DNA of 64,000 nucleotides from RYN-230 sp963834515 (GTDB taxonomy: Bacteria > Actinomycetota > Actinomycetes > Streptosporangiales > Streptosporangiaceae): NCBI GenBank assembly GCA_963834515.1, contig CAWICB010000003.1:790027-854026 (forward strand), given 5' to 3'. Positions 8,274 to 17,003 of the stretch are shown piece after piece (the stretch's first letter is position 1; each line of letters begins with the position of its first letter). Position numbers and translations under genes: made by a program. The notes under the pieces are model-generated. The model made no database searches, was not told the origin of the DNA, and saw only the letters and a list, made by a program, of their open reading frames with translations.

Positions 8274-9139
8274 CAGCGGCTCACCCGCAGCGCCTCAGCC
8301 GCCCCGGCCAGTGCGTCCAGGTGGGCGTCCAGGCTGGCCAGCCCGGCGCCCATGGTGTTCACCGCGAGATGGGTCGCGCCCGCGTCCTGCCACTGCTGAG
8401 CCTGCTCGGCCAGCCGCCCGGCGTCGCCGCGCCAGCTGACCCGGGCCTCCATGCCGAGCTGGGCCGGGTCCCGCCCGGCCTCGGCCGCCGCCGCGTCCAC
8501 CACCGCCCGCGCCGCGTCCAGCTCCGGGCCCGGGCTGACCTGGGGGAACCACCCATCGGCCAGCCGCCCGACCCGCCGGTACGCCGGCTCGGACTGCCCG
8601 CCGAACCAGACCGGGATCGGCCGCTGCACCGGGAGCGGAGCCAGCCCGGCCCCGGTCACCTGGTCGAACCGGCCCGCGAAGCTGACCGATGGCTCGGTCC
8701 ACAGCCGGCGCAGCAGCCCGACCTGCTCCCCGAGCCGCCGGCCCCGGGTGGTGAAGTCCTGCCCGAGCGCCTCGTACTCGACCTGGTTCCAGCCCAGCCC
8801 CACGCCCAGCCGGAACCGCCCGCCGCTGAGCAGGTCCACCTCGGCGGCCTGCTTGGCCACCAGGGCGGTCTGCCGCTGCGGCAGGATGATGATCCCGGTG
8901 ACCAGTTCCAGCGAGGTGAGCGCGGCCAGGTAGCCGAACATCACGAACGGCTCGTGGAACGTGGTCGTCACGTCGTACGGGCCGTCCCAGCCCGGGTGCA
9001 CCGCCGGGTCGGCGCCCAGCACGTGGTCGTAGGCCAACAGGTGGCGGTAGCCGAGCTCCTCGGCCCGCTGCGCGTAGCGGCGCACCGCGGCCGCGTCCGG
9101 GCCGATCTCGGTCTGCGGGAAGACCACGCCGATCTGCAT
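8273..9139 (-). CDS. LLM-class F420-dependent oxidoreductase
   Basis: A 288-residue luciferase-like protein of the F420 family. Key features: MQIGVVFPQTEIG at the N-terminus, LAYDHVLG, the GIIILPQRQTALVAKQAAE strand-helix that contacts the cofactor, and LGVGLGWNQVEYEAL. It is a different subfamily from the LLM protein at 5193-6074. It is co-translated with the MBL hydrolase, suggesting an oxidation followed by a hydrolysis step on one substrate; this is inference from context only. Confidence 0.88.
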   Translation of the reverse strand: MQIGVVFPQTEIGPDAAAVRRYAQRAEELGYRHLLAYDHVLGADPAVHPGWDGPYDVTTTFHEPFVMFGYLAALTSLELVTGIIILPQRQTALVAKQAAEVDLLSGGRFRLGVGLGWNQVEYEALGQDFTTRGRRLGEQVGLLRRLWTEPSVSFAGRFDQVTGAGLAPLPVQRPIPVWFGGQSEPAYRRVGRLADGWFPQVSPGPELDAARAVVDAAAAEAGRDPAQLGMEARVSWRGDAGRLAEQAQQWQDAGATHLAVNTMGAGLASLDAHLDALAGAAEALRVSR

Positions 9140-9151
9140 GCTGCCTCCTGG

Positions 9152-9709
9152 TCAGGACGTCCGGCGCCAGCGCCGGGGGCGGCGCCGGGCCCCGGGATGC
9201 CAGAGGTGGACCCGTCCGATGTTGGCCCGCACGTCGAGCCGGATCAGCGGCAGCCCGGGCACCGGCGGTTCCAGCCGCCGGTCCACGCCGCCCTGGTGCC
9301 GGGTGAGCTGTACCGCGACACCGCGCGGCACGATGATCGTAATGCTGCCCCAGCCGCTGTACACGTGCAGGTCGATGACCGAGCCGTCGAACTCGGCTCC
9401 GGTCAGGTCGAGCCACACGCGCCCGAGGTCGGCGCTGATGTGCGTTTCCGTGGCCAGCTGCCAGTGCCCGGCCAGTTGCAGCCGTCCCATGCCGCCGTGG
9501 ATCTCCAGCGGCTGGCTCAGCCGGCGGGCCGGGCTGGTGAACGCGACCGGAGCGGGCAGCGACCGGACCACTCCGGCCAGCTCCGCCTCGGTCCTGGCCG
9601 CGAGCACCCCGGCCACGACGCTGTCCAGCTGGCCCGCGTCGATGCTGCCCGCCGCGTACAGCTCCTTGACGAACTCGGTGGCCCGCTGCTGGGCGCCGTC
9701 CCCGGTCAT
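9152..9709 (-). CDS. DUF1707 domain protein with LiaF-like C-terminus
   Basis: A 185-residue protein. The N-terminal 50 residues (helical, with FVKELYAAGSIDAGQLD and ARTEAELAGVVRSLP) match the DUF1707 pattern found in many actinobacterial envelope proteins. The central region is rich in beta strands with alternating Gly and Val (HVYSGWGSITIIVP), as in LiaF-like domains. The C-terminus is strongly basic (RRRPRRWRR). No membrane segment is obvious. It sits three bases downstream of recQ with no clear functional link. Function unknown. Confidence 0.75.
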   Translation of the reverse strand: MTGDGAQQRATEFVKELYAAGSIDAGQLDSVVAGVLAARTEAELAGVVRSLPAPVAFTSPARRLSQPLEIHGGMGRLQLAGHWQLATETHISADLGRVWLDLTGAEFDGSVIDLHVYSGWGSITIIVPRGVAVQLTRHQGGVDRRLEPPVPGLPLIRLDVRANIGRVHLWHPGARRRPRRWRRTS

Positions 9710-9712
9710 GGC

Positions 9713-11557
9713 CTAGCCGCCCGCCAGCGCGTCCAGTACCTGCTGGCCGTACCGGGCCAGCTTGGTCTGGCCGACGCCGCTGACCGTGCTCAGCTCGGCC
9801 AGGGTGGCCGGTGGCTCGCTGGCGATCTGGCGCAGGGTCGCGTCCTGGAACACCACGTAGGCCGGGACACCCTGCTCCTTGGCCGTGGCGGCGCGCCAGG
9901 CCCGGAGCCGGTCGAACACCGCCGCGGCGGCGGGCGGCAGCTCGGTCACGGTGGCCGCGGCCGCTTTAGCCGCGCGGGCCCGGCCGGCCCGGGCGGGCCG
10001 CTCCGGCTCCCGGCGCAGCATGACCTGGCGGCGCCGGCCGAGCACCTCCTGGCTGGCCCGGGTGAGGTCCAGCGTGCCGTAGTCACCGGAGACCGTGAGC
10101 AGTCCCTGGGCCAGCAGCTGCCGGGTCACCCCGCGCCACTCCGTCTCGGTCAGCTCGGTGCCCACGCCGAATACGGTCAGCGAGGCATGGTCATTGTCGA
10201 TGACCCGGGCCGTCTTCCGGCCCAGCAGGATGTCGATCACCTGGCCGGCCCCGTAACGCTGACCCCGCTCGTGCTTCAGCCGGTACACCGCTGAGAGCAG
10301 CTTCTGCGCCGGGATCGTGCCGTCCCAGGACTGCGGGGGCGCCAGGCATGTGTCGCAGTTGCCGCACGGCGCGGCCTGCTCGCCGAAGTAGGCCAGCAGC
10401 TGGGCCCGGCGGCATTCGACCGTCTCGCACAGCGCCAGCATGGCGTCCAGGTGCGCGGACTGGCGGCGGCGGTGGGCCAGGTCGCCGCCGGAGGTCTCGA
10501 TCAGCTTGCGCTGCTGTACCACGTCCTGCAGGCCGTAGGCCAGCCAGGCGGTGGAGGCCTTCCCATCCCGCCCGGCCCGGCCGGTCTCCTGGTAGTAGCC
10601 TTCCACCGACTTGGGCAGGTCCAGGTGGGCCACGAACCGCACGTCGGGCTTGTCGATACCCATGCCGAACGCGATCGTGGCCACCATGACCAGCCCGTCC
10701 TCGCGGAGGAACCGGGCCTGGTGCCGGGCCCGGGTGGCTGCGTCCAGCCCGGCGTGATATGGCAGCGCGGTGATCCCGTTGCTGGTCAGGACGCCGGCCG
10801 TCTTCTCCACCGACGCCCGGGTCAGGCAGTAGACGATGCCCGCGTCGCCCGGGTGCTCCTCGTGGATGAGGCGCAGCAGCTGGCGGGCCGGCTCCGCCTT
10901 GGGCTCGATGCGGTACTGGATGTTCGGCCGGTCGAAGCTGGCCACGTACTGCCGGGCCTCGGCCAGCCCCAGCCGGGACACGATCTCGGCCCGGGTGGCG
11001 CTGGTGGCGGTGGCGGTGAGCGCGATCCGCGGCACGCCGGGCCAGCGCTCGTGCAGTCCGGACAGCATCAGGTAGTCGGGCCGGAAATCATGGCCCCACT
11101 GGGACACGCAGTGCGCCTCGTCGATGGCGAACAGGGCGACCGTGCCGCGGTCCAGCAGGCGCAGCGTGGAATCGGCGGTCAGCCGTTCCGGGGCCAGGTA
11201 GAGCAGATCCAGCTGGCCGGCCAGGAAGTCCGCTTCCACCTGGCGGCGCTGGGCGGGTTCCTGGGTCGAGTTGAGGAACCCGGCCCGAACCCCGAGCGCC
11301 CGCAGCGCGTCCACCTGATCCTGCATCAGCGCGATCAGCGGCGAGATGACCACGCCGGTGCCCGGCCGGATCAGCGCGGGAATCTGGTAGCAGAGTGACT
11401 TGCCCCCGCCGGTGGGCATCAGCACGAGCGCGTCACCGCCGCCGATGAGGTGCTCGATCACGTCCTGCTGCGCACCGCGGAACGAGTCGTAGCCGAACAC
11501 GCGGTGCAGTTCGTGCAGTGCGCCGCTCATCGCGGCGCCCGGCTCGGTTGGCAGCAC
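9713..11557 (-). CDS. recQ: ATP-dependent DNA helicase RecQ
   Basis: A 3'-5' superfamily 2 helicase of 614 residues used in recombination and fork repair. Helicase motifs are intact: the FRGAQQDVIEHL Q-motif region, MPTGGGKSLCYQ (Walker A), DEAHCVSQWGHDF (Walker B), LTATAT, and QETGRAGRDG (motif VI). A zinc-binding/RQC region with CRRAQLLAYFGE and CGNCDTC follows, then a C-terminal HRDC domain. The frame begins at GTG 11557; an internal ATG at 11530 is an alternative. A TAGAAT hexamer nine bases before the GTG suggests a leaderless transcript starting at that GTG. Confidence 0.95.
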   Translation of the reverse strand: MLPTEPGAAMSGALHELHRVFGYDSFRGAQQDVIEHLIGGGDALVLMPTGGGKSLCYQIPALIRPGTGVVISPLIALMQDQVDALRALGVRAGFLNSTQEPAQRRQVEADFLAGQLDLLYLAPERLTADSTLRLLDRGTVALFAIDEAHCVSQWGHDFRPDYLMLSGLHERWPGVPRIALTATATSATRAEIVSRLGLAEARQYVASFDRPNIQYRIEPKAEPARQLLRLIHEEHPGDAGIVYCLTRASVEKTAGVLTSNGITALPYHAGLDAATRARHQARFLREDGLVMVATIAFGMGIDKPDVRFVAHLDLPKSVEGYYQETGRAGRDGKASTAWLAYGLQDVVQQRKLIETSGGDLAHRRRQSAHLDAMLALCETVECRRAQLLAYFGEQAAPCGNCDTCLAPPQSWDGTIPAQKLLSAVYRLKHERGQRYGAGQVIDILLGRKTARVIDNDHASLTVFGVGTELTETEWRGVTRQLLAQGLLTVSGDYGTLDLTRASQEVLGRRRQVMLRREPERPARAGRARAAKAAAATVTELPPAAAAVFDRLRAWRAATAKEQGVPAYVVFQDATLRQIASEPPATLAELSTVSGVGQTKLARYGQQVLDALAGG

Positions 11558-11566
11558 CCGGCGATT

Positions 11567-11572
11567 CTACGG
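11567..11572 (-). promoter_or_regulatory. Candidate -10 promoter element of recQ
   Basis: On the minus strand TAGAAT lies nine bases before the GTG at 11557. That spacing puts a transcription start at or next to the GTG, as in the leaderless mRNAs common in actinobacteria. No convincing -35 element is visible. Confidence 0.45.
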
Positions 11573-11585
11573 CGCGGCGCGCTGG

Positions 11586-12389
11586 TCACGGCTTGCGGGC
11601 GACGCCGCCGTAGCAGGTGACCAGGTGCGGGCCGGGCCGCGGCTGGCCCGGTTCCGGGCGCCAGTCCGAGACCAGCACCACGCCTGGCTCCAGCACGTCG
11701 AGCCCGGTGAAGAACGCGGTGAACTGGGCATGCGTGCGCAGCCAGGCGGGCACCCCGGCGGCCCGGCCCGCCTCAGTGGCCTGCTCGCTGCGGACCGGGT
11801 CGAAGTCCTGGGTGGGATGCGACGCGATCAGGTAGCTGCCCACGGGCAGCGCGCCCAGCAGGGTGCGCACGATGCCGGCCGGGTCGTCGGTGTCCGGGAT
11901 GAAGTGCAGCACGGCCAGCAGCATCAGGGCGACTGGCTGGCTGAAGTCGAGCGTGCCGCGGACGGCCCGGTCGGCCAGGATGCGGTCCGGCTCGCGAAGG
12001 TCGGCCTGGCTGTAGCTGACCCGCCCTTCCGGCCGGCTCGGCAGCAGGGTGCGGGCGTGCACCAGGACCAGCGGGTCGTTGTCCACGTAGGCAACCCGGC
12101 AGGCCGGGCTGACCGCCTGGGCGATCGCGTGCACCGGGTCCGCCGCGGGCAGCCCGGCCCCGATGTCGAGGAACTGGGTGATCCCGGCCTGGCCGGCCAG
12201 CAGCTGGATGGCCCGGGCGTGGAACTGTCGGTTCTGCTGCGCGCTGGTCCGCCAGCCGGGCAGCACCCGCAGCCGGCGCTCGGCGGCCTCCCGGTCGGCC
12301 GGGAAGTTGGCCGTCCCGCCGAGCACGTAGTTCAGCATCCGGGCCGGGTGCGCGACGGTGGTGTCGATGCCCGGCGGGAGATCGGTCAT
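11586..12389 (-). CDS. SAM-dependent methyltransferase (Methyltransf_19/DUF574 type)
   Basis: A 267-residue protein of a family greatly expanded in actinobacteria. Recognisable parts: the N-terminal ID-TTVAHPARMLNYVLGG with NFPADREAA, the SAM-binding FLDIGAGLP, the acidic loop VAYVDNDPLVL, and AVLHFIPD. Substrates of this family are unknown. GGAGAGGGGG precedes the ATG by a suitable distance. It is divergent from the small membrane protein gene at 12,469. Confidence 0.88.
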   Translation of the reverse strand: MTDLPPGIDTTVAHPARMLNYVLGGTANFPADREAAERRLRVLPGWRTSAQQNRQFHARAIQLLAGQAGITQFLDIGAGLPAADPVHAIAQAVSPACRVAYVDNDPLVLVHARTLLPSRPEGRVSYSQADLREPDRILADRAVRGTLDFSQPVALMLLAVLHFIPDTDDPAGIVRTLLGALPVGSYLIASHPTQDFDPVRSEQATEAGRAAGVPAWLRTHAQFTAFFTGLDVLEPGVVLVSDWRPEPGQPRPGPHLVTCYGGVARKP

Positions 12390-12468
12390 CCGGACCGCCC
12401 CCTCTCCGCGCCGATCGCGAACGGGTGCAGCATAGCGGTGGCATCTGACGGCGCTTCGGGAGGTCGAC

Positions 12469-12699
12469 GTGGCACATCATCCGCTGATCGGTTATCTCGT
12501 CTGGGCGGTGCTGTTCGGCGCCCTGTTCGCCTGGGAAGGGCTGGCCCTCAGCCATCTCAGCAACTACGTCCCGACGCTCAGTGACACGTTCCGGGCCATC
12601 ATGCGGTACCCGTTCGGCCGGTGGGCGCTGTTCGCGCTGTGGCTGTGGTTCGGCTGGCATATCTTCGTCCGCGGCTGGCATTTCCTGCTCCGGGCCTGA
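12469..12699 (+). CDS. Small two-helix membrane protein (DUF6186-like)
   Basis: A 76-residue protein with two hydrophobic segments (around LVWAVLFGALFAW and ALFALWLWFGWHIF), several tryptophans and a short loop. GGGAGG is six bases before the GTG start. The next gene begins one base after its stop codon, so they are co-transcribed. Similar short paired membrane proteins occur in many actinobacteria; I recognise the style but not a function, and the DUF name is tentative. Confidence 0.6.
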   Translation: MAHHPLIGYLVWAVLFGALFAWEGLALSHLSNYVPTLSDTFRAIMRYPFGRWALFALWLWFGWHIFVRGWHFLLRA

Positions 12700-12700
12700 C

Positions 12701-13171
12701 ATGTCCTCGCACCTGCTCCGCCAGGACTTCGACCCGATGGTAGGCGGCTACGTCATCATCATGGTGGCGCTGGCCGTCGGTCTCTGGCTGTCCCGCCGGC
12801 CCACGGCCCGCCGCGACCGGGCCCGCCTCACGTCGGCCCGCCGGGGCCGGGGCCAGGCTGGCCGCCCGGAACTGGCCAGCGGCCCGGAACTGGCCCCGGT
12901 CACCGCCGCCGGGTGGCGCCGGCTGGCCCGGCACGTGGCCGGCACGATGGCCGGCGGCTACCTGCTGCTGATGGTCGTCGTGGTGCTCTACTACTACCTC
13001 GTGGCCCGGGTCGGCGGCGCGTTCATCCAGAGCGCGTTCACCGGCGGCGCCCTGCTGATCGGGCTGGCCGCCCCGGCATTCGGGGCGGCGTCCTGGCTTA
13101 CCGAATGGCACCGGGCACGCGCCACCCGCAAAGCCCGCCCCCCCGCCCAGCAGCCCCGCCCCTCCTCGTGA
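12701..13171 (+). CDS. Three-helix membrane protein (DUF6256-like)
   Basis: A 156-residue protein with one N-terminal hydrophobic helix (GYVIIMVALAVGLWL), a basic cytoplasmic loop rich in arginine, and two further helices (YLLLMVVVVLYYYL and GALLIGLAAPAFG). The C-terminus is basic and proline-rich. It starts one base after the preceding small membrane protein, indicating a two-gene operon and probably a complex of the two. Function unknown; the family name is tentative. Confidence 0.6.
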   Translation: MSSHLLRQDFDPMVGGYVIIMVALAVGLWLSRRPTARRDRARLTSARRGRGQAGRPELASGPELAPVTAAGWRRLARHVAGTMAGGYLLLMVVVVLYYYLVARVGGAFIQSAFTGGALLIGLAAPAFGAASWLTEWHRARATRKARPPAQQPRPSS

Positions 13172-13190
13172 CCCCCCGGTCGCCGAAACA

Positions 13191-13264
13191 TTCTTTTCAC
13201 GGATTCGGTCCGGACAAACCGGGACAAACCCTCACACCGAATGCACCCAAAGATGTGAAAAGAA
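13191..13264. repeat. Imperfect long palindrome, TTCACGGATTCGGT family, copy A
   Basis: Outer arms TTCTTTTCAC (13,191-13,200) and GTGAAAAGAA (13,255-13,264) are perfectly complementary. An inner pair, ATTCGGT and ACCGAAT, sits inside them. The left half shares TCACGGATTCGGT with the palindrome at 48,725-48,793, apart from one base. It lies after a rightward gene pair and before the leftward hydrolase remnant, so it could be a bidirectional terminator. Confidence 0.55.
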
Positions 13265-13331
13265 GTTCCGGACCATGATCGATGTGACTGATGGGCCCGA
13301 TGGGGTCGTAGGGGCTGGGCTGGGGGCGGGG

Positions 13332-13903
13332 TTATCCGTGGGCGGCCAGGAACTCGGTTACCGCGGACTGGAACCCGGCCGGGAACTCCAGGTGCGGTGA
13401 GTGGCCACAGCCGCCGCCGGAGCCGGCGTAGTCCGGCCAGCACGGCGTGCCCGCCACGTCCCGGGTACCGCCGAAGCCGAACGGCGACATCGCGCTCTCC
13501 AGCACGACCGAGGCCACCGCGGCTGGATGGTCGATCGCGTACTGCAGGGCCACGCCGCCGCCGGCGACCAGCCGAGCAGGTGCACCGGCCGGCCGCCGGC
13601 CAGCAGCCCGGTCTCGGTGAGCAGCGCGTGCAGGTCGTCGGCGAAGTCGCGGACGCCGCGCCGGGCGTCCACCGGCGCGGGCTCAGACCCGCCGAAGCCG
13701 CGCAGGTCCGGCATCACGCAGCGGAACCGGCCGGCCAGCCCGGCCATGGTCTCGGCGAAGAACCGGGCCGACGACACGTTACCGTGCACCAGCGCCAGGA
13801 CCGGCGCTGCGGCGGGCCCGGCCCGCAGCAGCTGGGTGCGCAGCCGCGACGTGCCGACGTCCTCGGCCAGGACACCGGCCGGCCGCGCGGCAGCAGATGG
13901 CAT
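13332..13903 (-). pseudogene. Alpha/beta hydrolase with internal deletion and frameshift
   Basis: The first half is a normal alpha/beta hydrolase: LVHGNVSSARFF (oxyanion loop), DLRGFGGS, and LLGWS before the nucleophile elbow. The frame breaks near 13,560, and the region is continued by VALQYAIDHPAAVASVVLESAM. After PDYAGSGGG the sequence jumps to CGHSPHLEFP, the motif with the catalytic histidine that normally follows a cap domain and another ~130 residues. The whole product would be about 190 residues against the usual ~300. So both a frameshift and an internal deletion are present; either a decayed gene or a collapsed assembly. Confidence 0.75.
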
Positions 13904-13991
13904 CTGGTTCCCCCGGGCTCAGGCAGCAGTGCTGCAGGTACTACCGTCCAGTTGGGCAGTGTGTCAACGAGCCGGACCGAGGAGCTTCGCG

Positions 13992-14747
13992 GTGGACAAC
14001 ACAGCCAGCCTCACCGGGCGGCGGGCGCTGGTCACCGGCGCGGCCAGCGGGATTGGCGCGGCCTGCGCCGCGGCGCTGGCCGCGGCTGGTGCTTATGTCA
14101 TCGCGGCCGACCTGGACGAGGCGGGCGCGGACCGGATCGCGGCCCGCACCGGCGGCGAGCCGTGGCCGGTCGACCTGACCCACGTGGCCGGGCTGGAGGG
14201 ACTGCGGCTCGACGTCGACGTGCTGGTCAACAACGCTGGCATCCAGCATGTGGCGCCGGTTGAGGAGTTCCCGCCGGAGATGTTCCGGCGCATCCTGCGG
14301 CTGATGCTCGAGGCGCCGTTCCTGCTCGCCCGGGCAGCGCTGCCGCACATGTACCACCAGGGCTTCGGCCGGGTCATCAACATCAGCTCGGTGCACGGGC
14401 TGCGGGCCTCGCCGTACAAGTCGGCCTACGTCGCCGCCAAGCACGGCCTGGAGGGGCTGTCCAAGGTGATCGCGCTGGAGGGCGCACCGCACGGGGTGAC
14501 CAGCAACTGCATCAGCCCGGGGTACGTGCGCACGCCGCTGGTGGAGAAGCAGATAGCCGACCAGGCCCGGGTGCACGGCATCGCGGAAGACCAGGTGCTG
14601 GAGACCGTGATCCTGGCCGAAAGCTCGGTGAAACGGCTGGTCGAGCCGGCCGAGGTGGCGGAGCTGGTGTGCTGGCTGGCCGGGCCGGCCGCGAGCATGG
14701 CCACCGGGACCTCGTTCACCCTGGACGGCGGCTGGACGGCGAAGTAG
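13992..14747 (+). CDS. 3-hydroxybutyrate dehydrogenase-like SDR
   Basis: Short-chain dehydrogenase of 251 residues. It has the TGAASGIG cofactor motif, NNAG, a catalytic serine in NISSVHG and the YVAAKHG catalytic Tyr/Lys pair. The active-site loop region HGLRASPYKSAYVAAKHG and ISPGYVRTPLVEKQI are typical of D-3-hydroxybutyrate dehydrogenases, which interconvert 3-hydroxybutyrate and acetoacetate with NAD. GTG 13,992 is preferred: GAGGAG lies eight bases upstream. The frame remains open further upstream only as read-through. Divergent from the hydrolase remnant. Confidence 0.85.
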   Translation: MDNTASLTGRRALVTGAASGIGAACAAALAAAGAYVIAADLDEAGADRIAARTGGEPWPVDLTHVAGLEGLRLDVDVLVNNAGIQHVAPVEEFPPEMFRRILRLMLEAPFLLARAALPHMYHQGFGRVINISSVHGLRASPYKSAYVAAKHGLEGLSKVIALEGAPHGVTSNCISPGYVRTPLVEKQIADQARVHGIAEDQVLETVILAESSVKRLVEPAEVAELVCWLAGPAASMATGTSFTLDGGWTAK

Positions 14748-14753
14748 CCGGGC

Positions 14754-16583
14754 TTAACGGCCGGACGTGGCCCAGCGGAGCATCATCCCGATCCGGGCCT
14801 GGATCTGCTCCGCGGTGGCCTGCGGCAGCGGCGGCCCGCCGCAGGCACGGCGCAGGTCGGCGTGCACCACCGCGTGCGGCTGCCCAGTCCGGTGGTGCCA
14901 CGCGCCGATCAGGCCGTTCAGTTCCTTGCGCAGCGTGGCCAGGTTCTCCCGGGTGACCGGCACCGGCGGCCCGGGCGCTGCCGGGCCGGGCGCTGCCGGG
15001 CCGGGCGCGGCCCCGGCCGGCGGCGCGGCCCAGGGAGGTGCGGCCCAGGGAGGTGCGGCCCAGGGGGGTGCGGCCCCCGCCCCGGCGCTGCCGTGCAGCT
15101 GCTCCGCCTGCCGCTTGCGCAGCAGCAGCGCGACCTGATCCGGTTCCAGCAGGCCGGGCAGGCCCAGGAAGTCCTGCTCGGCCGCCGTGGTGCCGAACTC
15201 GGTTCCGTCGTACAGCACCCGGTCGAAGTGCGCGGACGCGTGCAGCGCCTCGAACGGCAGCGCGTCGTCCAGCTGGTCCGGAGTGTCCCGCTGCCGTTGC
15301 GCCGAGGCCAGCTCGTCCGCTTCCGCGTCATCGGGGATGGTATGCAGCACGTGGTCGCGTTCGGCTTCAAGTTCTGCGGCATAACCGAGCAGGACCGGGA
15401 TGGAGGGCAGGAATACCGACGCCGTCTCCCCGCGCTGCCTGGCCCGGACGAACCGGCCCACCGCCTGGGCGAAGAACAGCGCGGTGCCGACGCTGGTGGC
15501 ATACACCCCGACGGCCAGCCGCGGGATGTCCACCCCCTCGGAGACCATCCGGACCGCGACCATCCAGCGCGCGTCCGAGTCCGTGAACGCGGCGATCTTC
15601 CGGCTGGCCGCCTTGTCGTCGGACAGCACGACCACCGGGCGGGTGCCGGTCAGCCGCCTGAGCAGGGCGGCGTAGGCCCGGGCCTCCTCGTGGCCGGTCG
15701 CAATGACCAGGCCCGCCGCGTCCGGCATGCCGCGGCGCACCTCGGTGAGCCGCTTGTCCGCCGCCTCCAGCACCCGGTGCACCCATTCGCCCTCCGGGTC
15801 CAGCGCGGTGCGCCAGGCCTGGGCCAGCTGGTCGCCCAGCATCGGGGTGCCCAGGGTGCCGGTGATCTCATCGCCGGCCCGGGTCCGCCAGTGCATCTCA
15901 CCCGAGTAGGCCAGGAAGATCACCGGCCGGACCACGCCGTCGTCCAGGGCCGGCCCGTACCCGTACACGTAGTCGGACACGCTGCGCCGGCTGCCGTCCA
16001 GTTCCGGGGCATAGCTCACGAACGGTATCGGGTTGGTGTCGGTGCGGAACGGCGTCCCGGTCAGGGCCAGCCGCCGCCGGGCCGGCTCGAACGCCTCGCG
16101 CACCGCCTCGCCCCAGGACAGCGCGTCCCCGGCGTGGTGGATCTCGTCGAAGATGACCAGCGTGCGCCGGTTCTCGGTGCGGTGCCGGTGCAGCACCGGG
16201 TGCGCGGCCACCTGGGCGTAGGTCACGGCCACGCCGGTGAAGTCGGCGGACGCGCGGCCCTGCGCGTTGCGGTAGCTGGAGTCGAGCGCGATGCCCACGT
16301 AGTGCGCGGACTGCGCCCACTGGTGCTTGAGGTGCTCGGTCGGGGTGACCACGGTCAGCGCGGCGATCTCCCGGCGGGCCAGCAGCTCGGCGGCTACGGT
16401 CAGCGCCCACGCGGTCTTGCCCGCGCCCGGCGTCGCCACCAGCAGGAAGTCACGGCGGGGGTGACTGAAGTAGGCCCGGTAGGCCGCCTTCTGCCAGCCC
16501 CGCAAGCTGAGCAGAAGATCAGGCCGAACACTCCCTGGTGGGCTGCTGTCCTCATCCTTGGGAGCGGCTGCGGGGGTAGTCAC
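14754..16583 (-). CDS. DEAD/DEAH-box superfamily 2 helicase
   Basis: A 609-residue helicase of the restriction-enzyme-like (ResIII/Helicase_C) group common in actinobacteria. Motifs: LRGWQKAAY (Q-like), TPGAGKTAWAL (Walker A), VTPTEHLKHQW (Ia), FDEIHHAG (Walker B), LTGTPFR (III) and QAVGRFVRAR (VI). The C-terminal part has a Pro/Ala/Trp linker from the APPWA repeat encoded at about 15,030-15,070, then a helical tail. Nucleic-acid substrate unknown; likely repair or general DNA metabolism. No nuclease or methylase partner is adjacent, so a restriction role is not supported. Confidence 0.88.
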   Translation of the reverse strand: MTTPAAAPKDEDSSPPGSVRPDLLLSLRGWQKAAYRAYFSHPRRDFLLVATPGAGKTAWALTVAAELLARREIAALTVVTPTEHLKHQWAQSAHYVGIALDSSYRNAQGRASADFTGVAVTYAQVAAHPVLHRHRTENRRTLVIFDEIHHAGDALSWGEAVREAFEPARRRLALTGTPFRTDTNPIPFVSYAPELDGSRRSVSDYVYGYGPALDDGVVRPVIFLAYSGEMHWRTRAGDEITGTLGTPMLGDQLAQAWRTALDPEGEWVHRVLEAADKRLTEVRRGMPDAAGLVIATGHEEARAYAALLRRLTGTRPVVVLSDDKAASRKIAAFTDSDARWMVAVRMVSEGVDIPRLAVGVYATSVGTALFFAQAVGRFVRARQRGETASVFLPSIPVLLGYAAELEAERDHVLHTIPDDAEADELASAQRQRDTPDQLDDALPFEALHASAHFDRVLYDGTEFGTTAAEQDFLGLPGLLEPDQVALLLRKRQAEQLHGSAGAGAAPPWAAPPWAAPPWAAPPAGAAPGPAAPGPAAPGPPVPVTRENLATLRKELNGLIGAWHHRTGQPHAVVHADLRRACGGPPLPQATAEQIQARIGMMLRWATSGR

Positions 16584-16645
16584 AGGGACGAAAGGCTACC
16601 AGCGGCCGCCCGCCCGGCGCGGGTGGCTAGGCCTCGTGCCGCGCC

Positions 16646-16984
16646 TCAGCCGGATCGAGAAGGCTGGTCGGCAGCGCCGACCTCGGCGCGAAGCGCCGAT
16701 CGGGGGGCTCCAGGGGGTCGTCCCCCCGGGCTAGCACTGTCGGTCGGCTCGGCTGCTGTCCCATCGTCCCCGTCCTCGTCCTCGCCCGCCGGGGCGGCGC
16801 GGGGACGGCCGCGCCCGCGCATCCGTCCCGCGTGGCCGGGCAGCCGGCCACTTTCGGCCAGCGCCCGGCGGAGCAGGAACTCGATCTGGGCGTTGGTGCT
16901 GCGCAGCTCGTCCGAGGCCCACCGGGCCAGCGCGTCGTGCACGGCCGGGTCCAGCCGCAGCAGCATGCCCTTACGTTCACTCAA
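16646..16984 (-). CDS. Ribbon-helix-helix (Arc-like) protein with repeat-derived tail
   Basis: The first 45 residues (MSERKGMLLRLDPAVHDALA then ELRSTNAQIEFLLRRAL) are a standard Arc/MetJ-like fold, a small DNA-binding dimer. I use TTG 16,984 because the family starts MSERK; ATG 16,966 is the alternative. It follows the SPFH gene by 19 bp, an arrangement seen in other actinobacteria. The C-terminal ~60 residues are low complexity, acidic then Pro/Gly/Arg-rich, and the last third is encoded by copy 2 of the dispersed palindromic element. Confidence 0.75.
   Translation of the reverse strand: MSERKGMLLRLDPAVHDALARWASDELRSTNAQIEFLLRRALAESGRLPGHAGRMRGRGRPRAAPAGEDEDGDDGTAAEPTDSASPGGRPPGAPRSALRAEVGAADQPSRSG
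16679..16737 (+). repeat. Dispersed GC-rich palindromic element, copy 2
   Basis: The full core is present: GCCGATCGGGGGGCTCC followed by AGGGGGTCGTCCCCCCGGGC. It has the same length as copy 3 at 28,164. The preceding bases GACCTCGGCGCGAAGC correspond to CCTCGGCGCGGAGC in copy 3. It overlaps the end of the ribbon-helix-helix gene and contributes its last codons. Confidence 0.8.
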
Positions 16985-17003
16985 CGGACTGCACGCCGTT
17001 CTG

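Noticed and set aside
14754..16583. Helicase as part of a restriction or phage-defence island
   Set aside because: No methylase, nuclease or other defence gene is adjacent; neighbours are ordinary metabolic and membrane genes.
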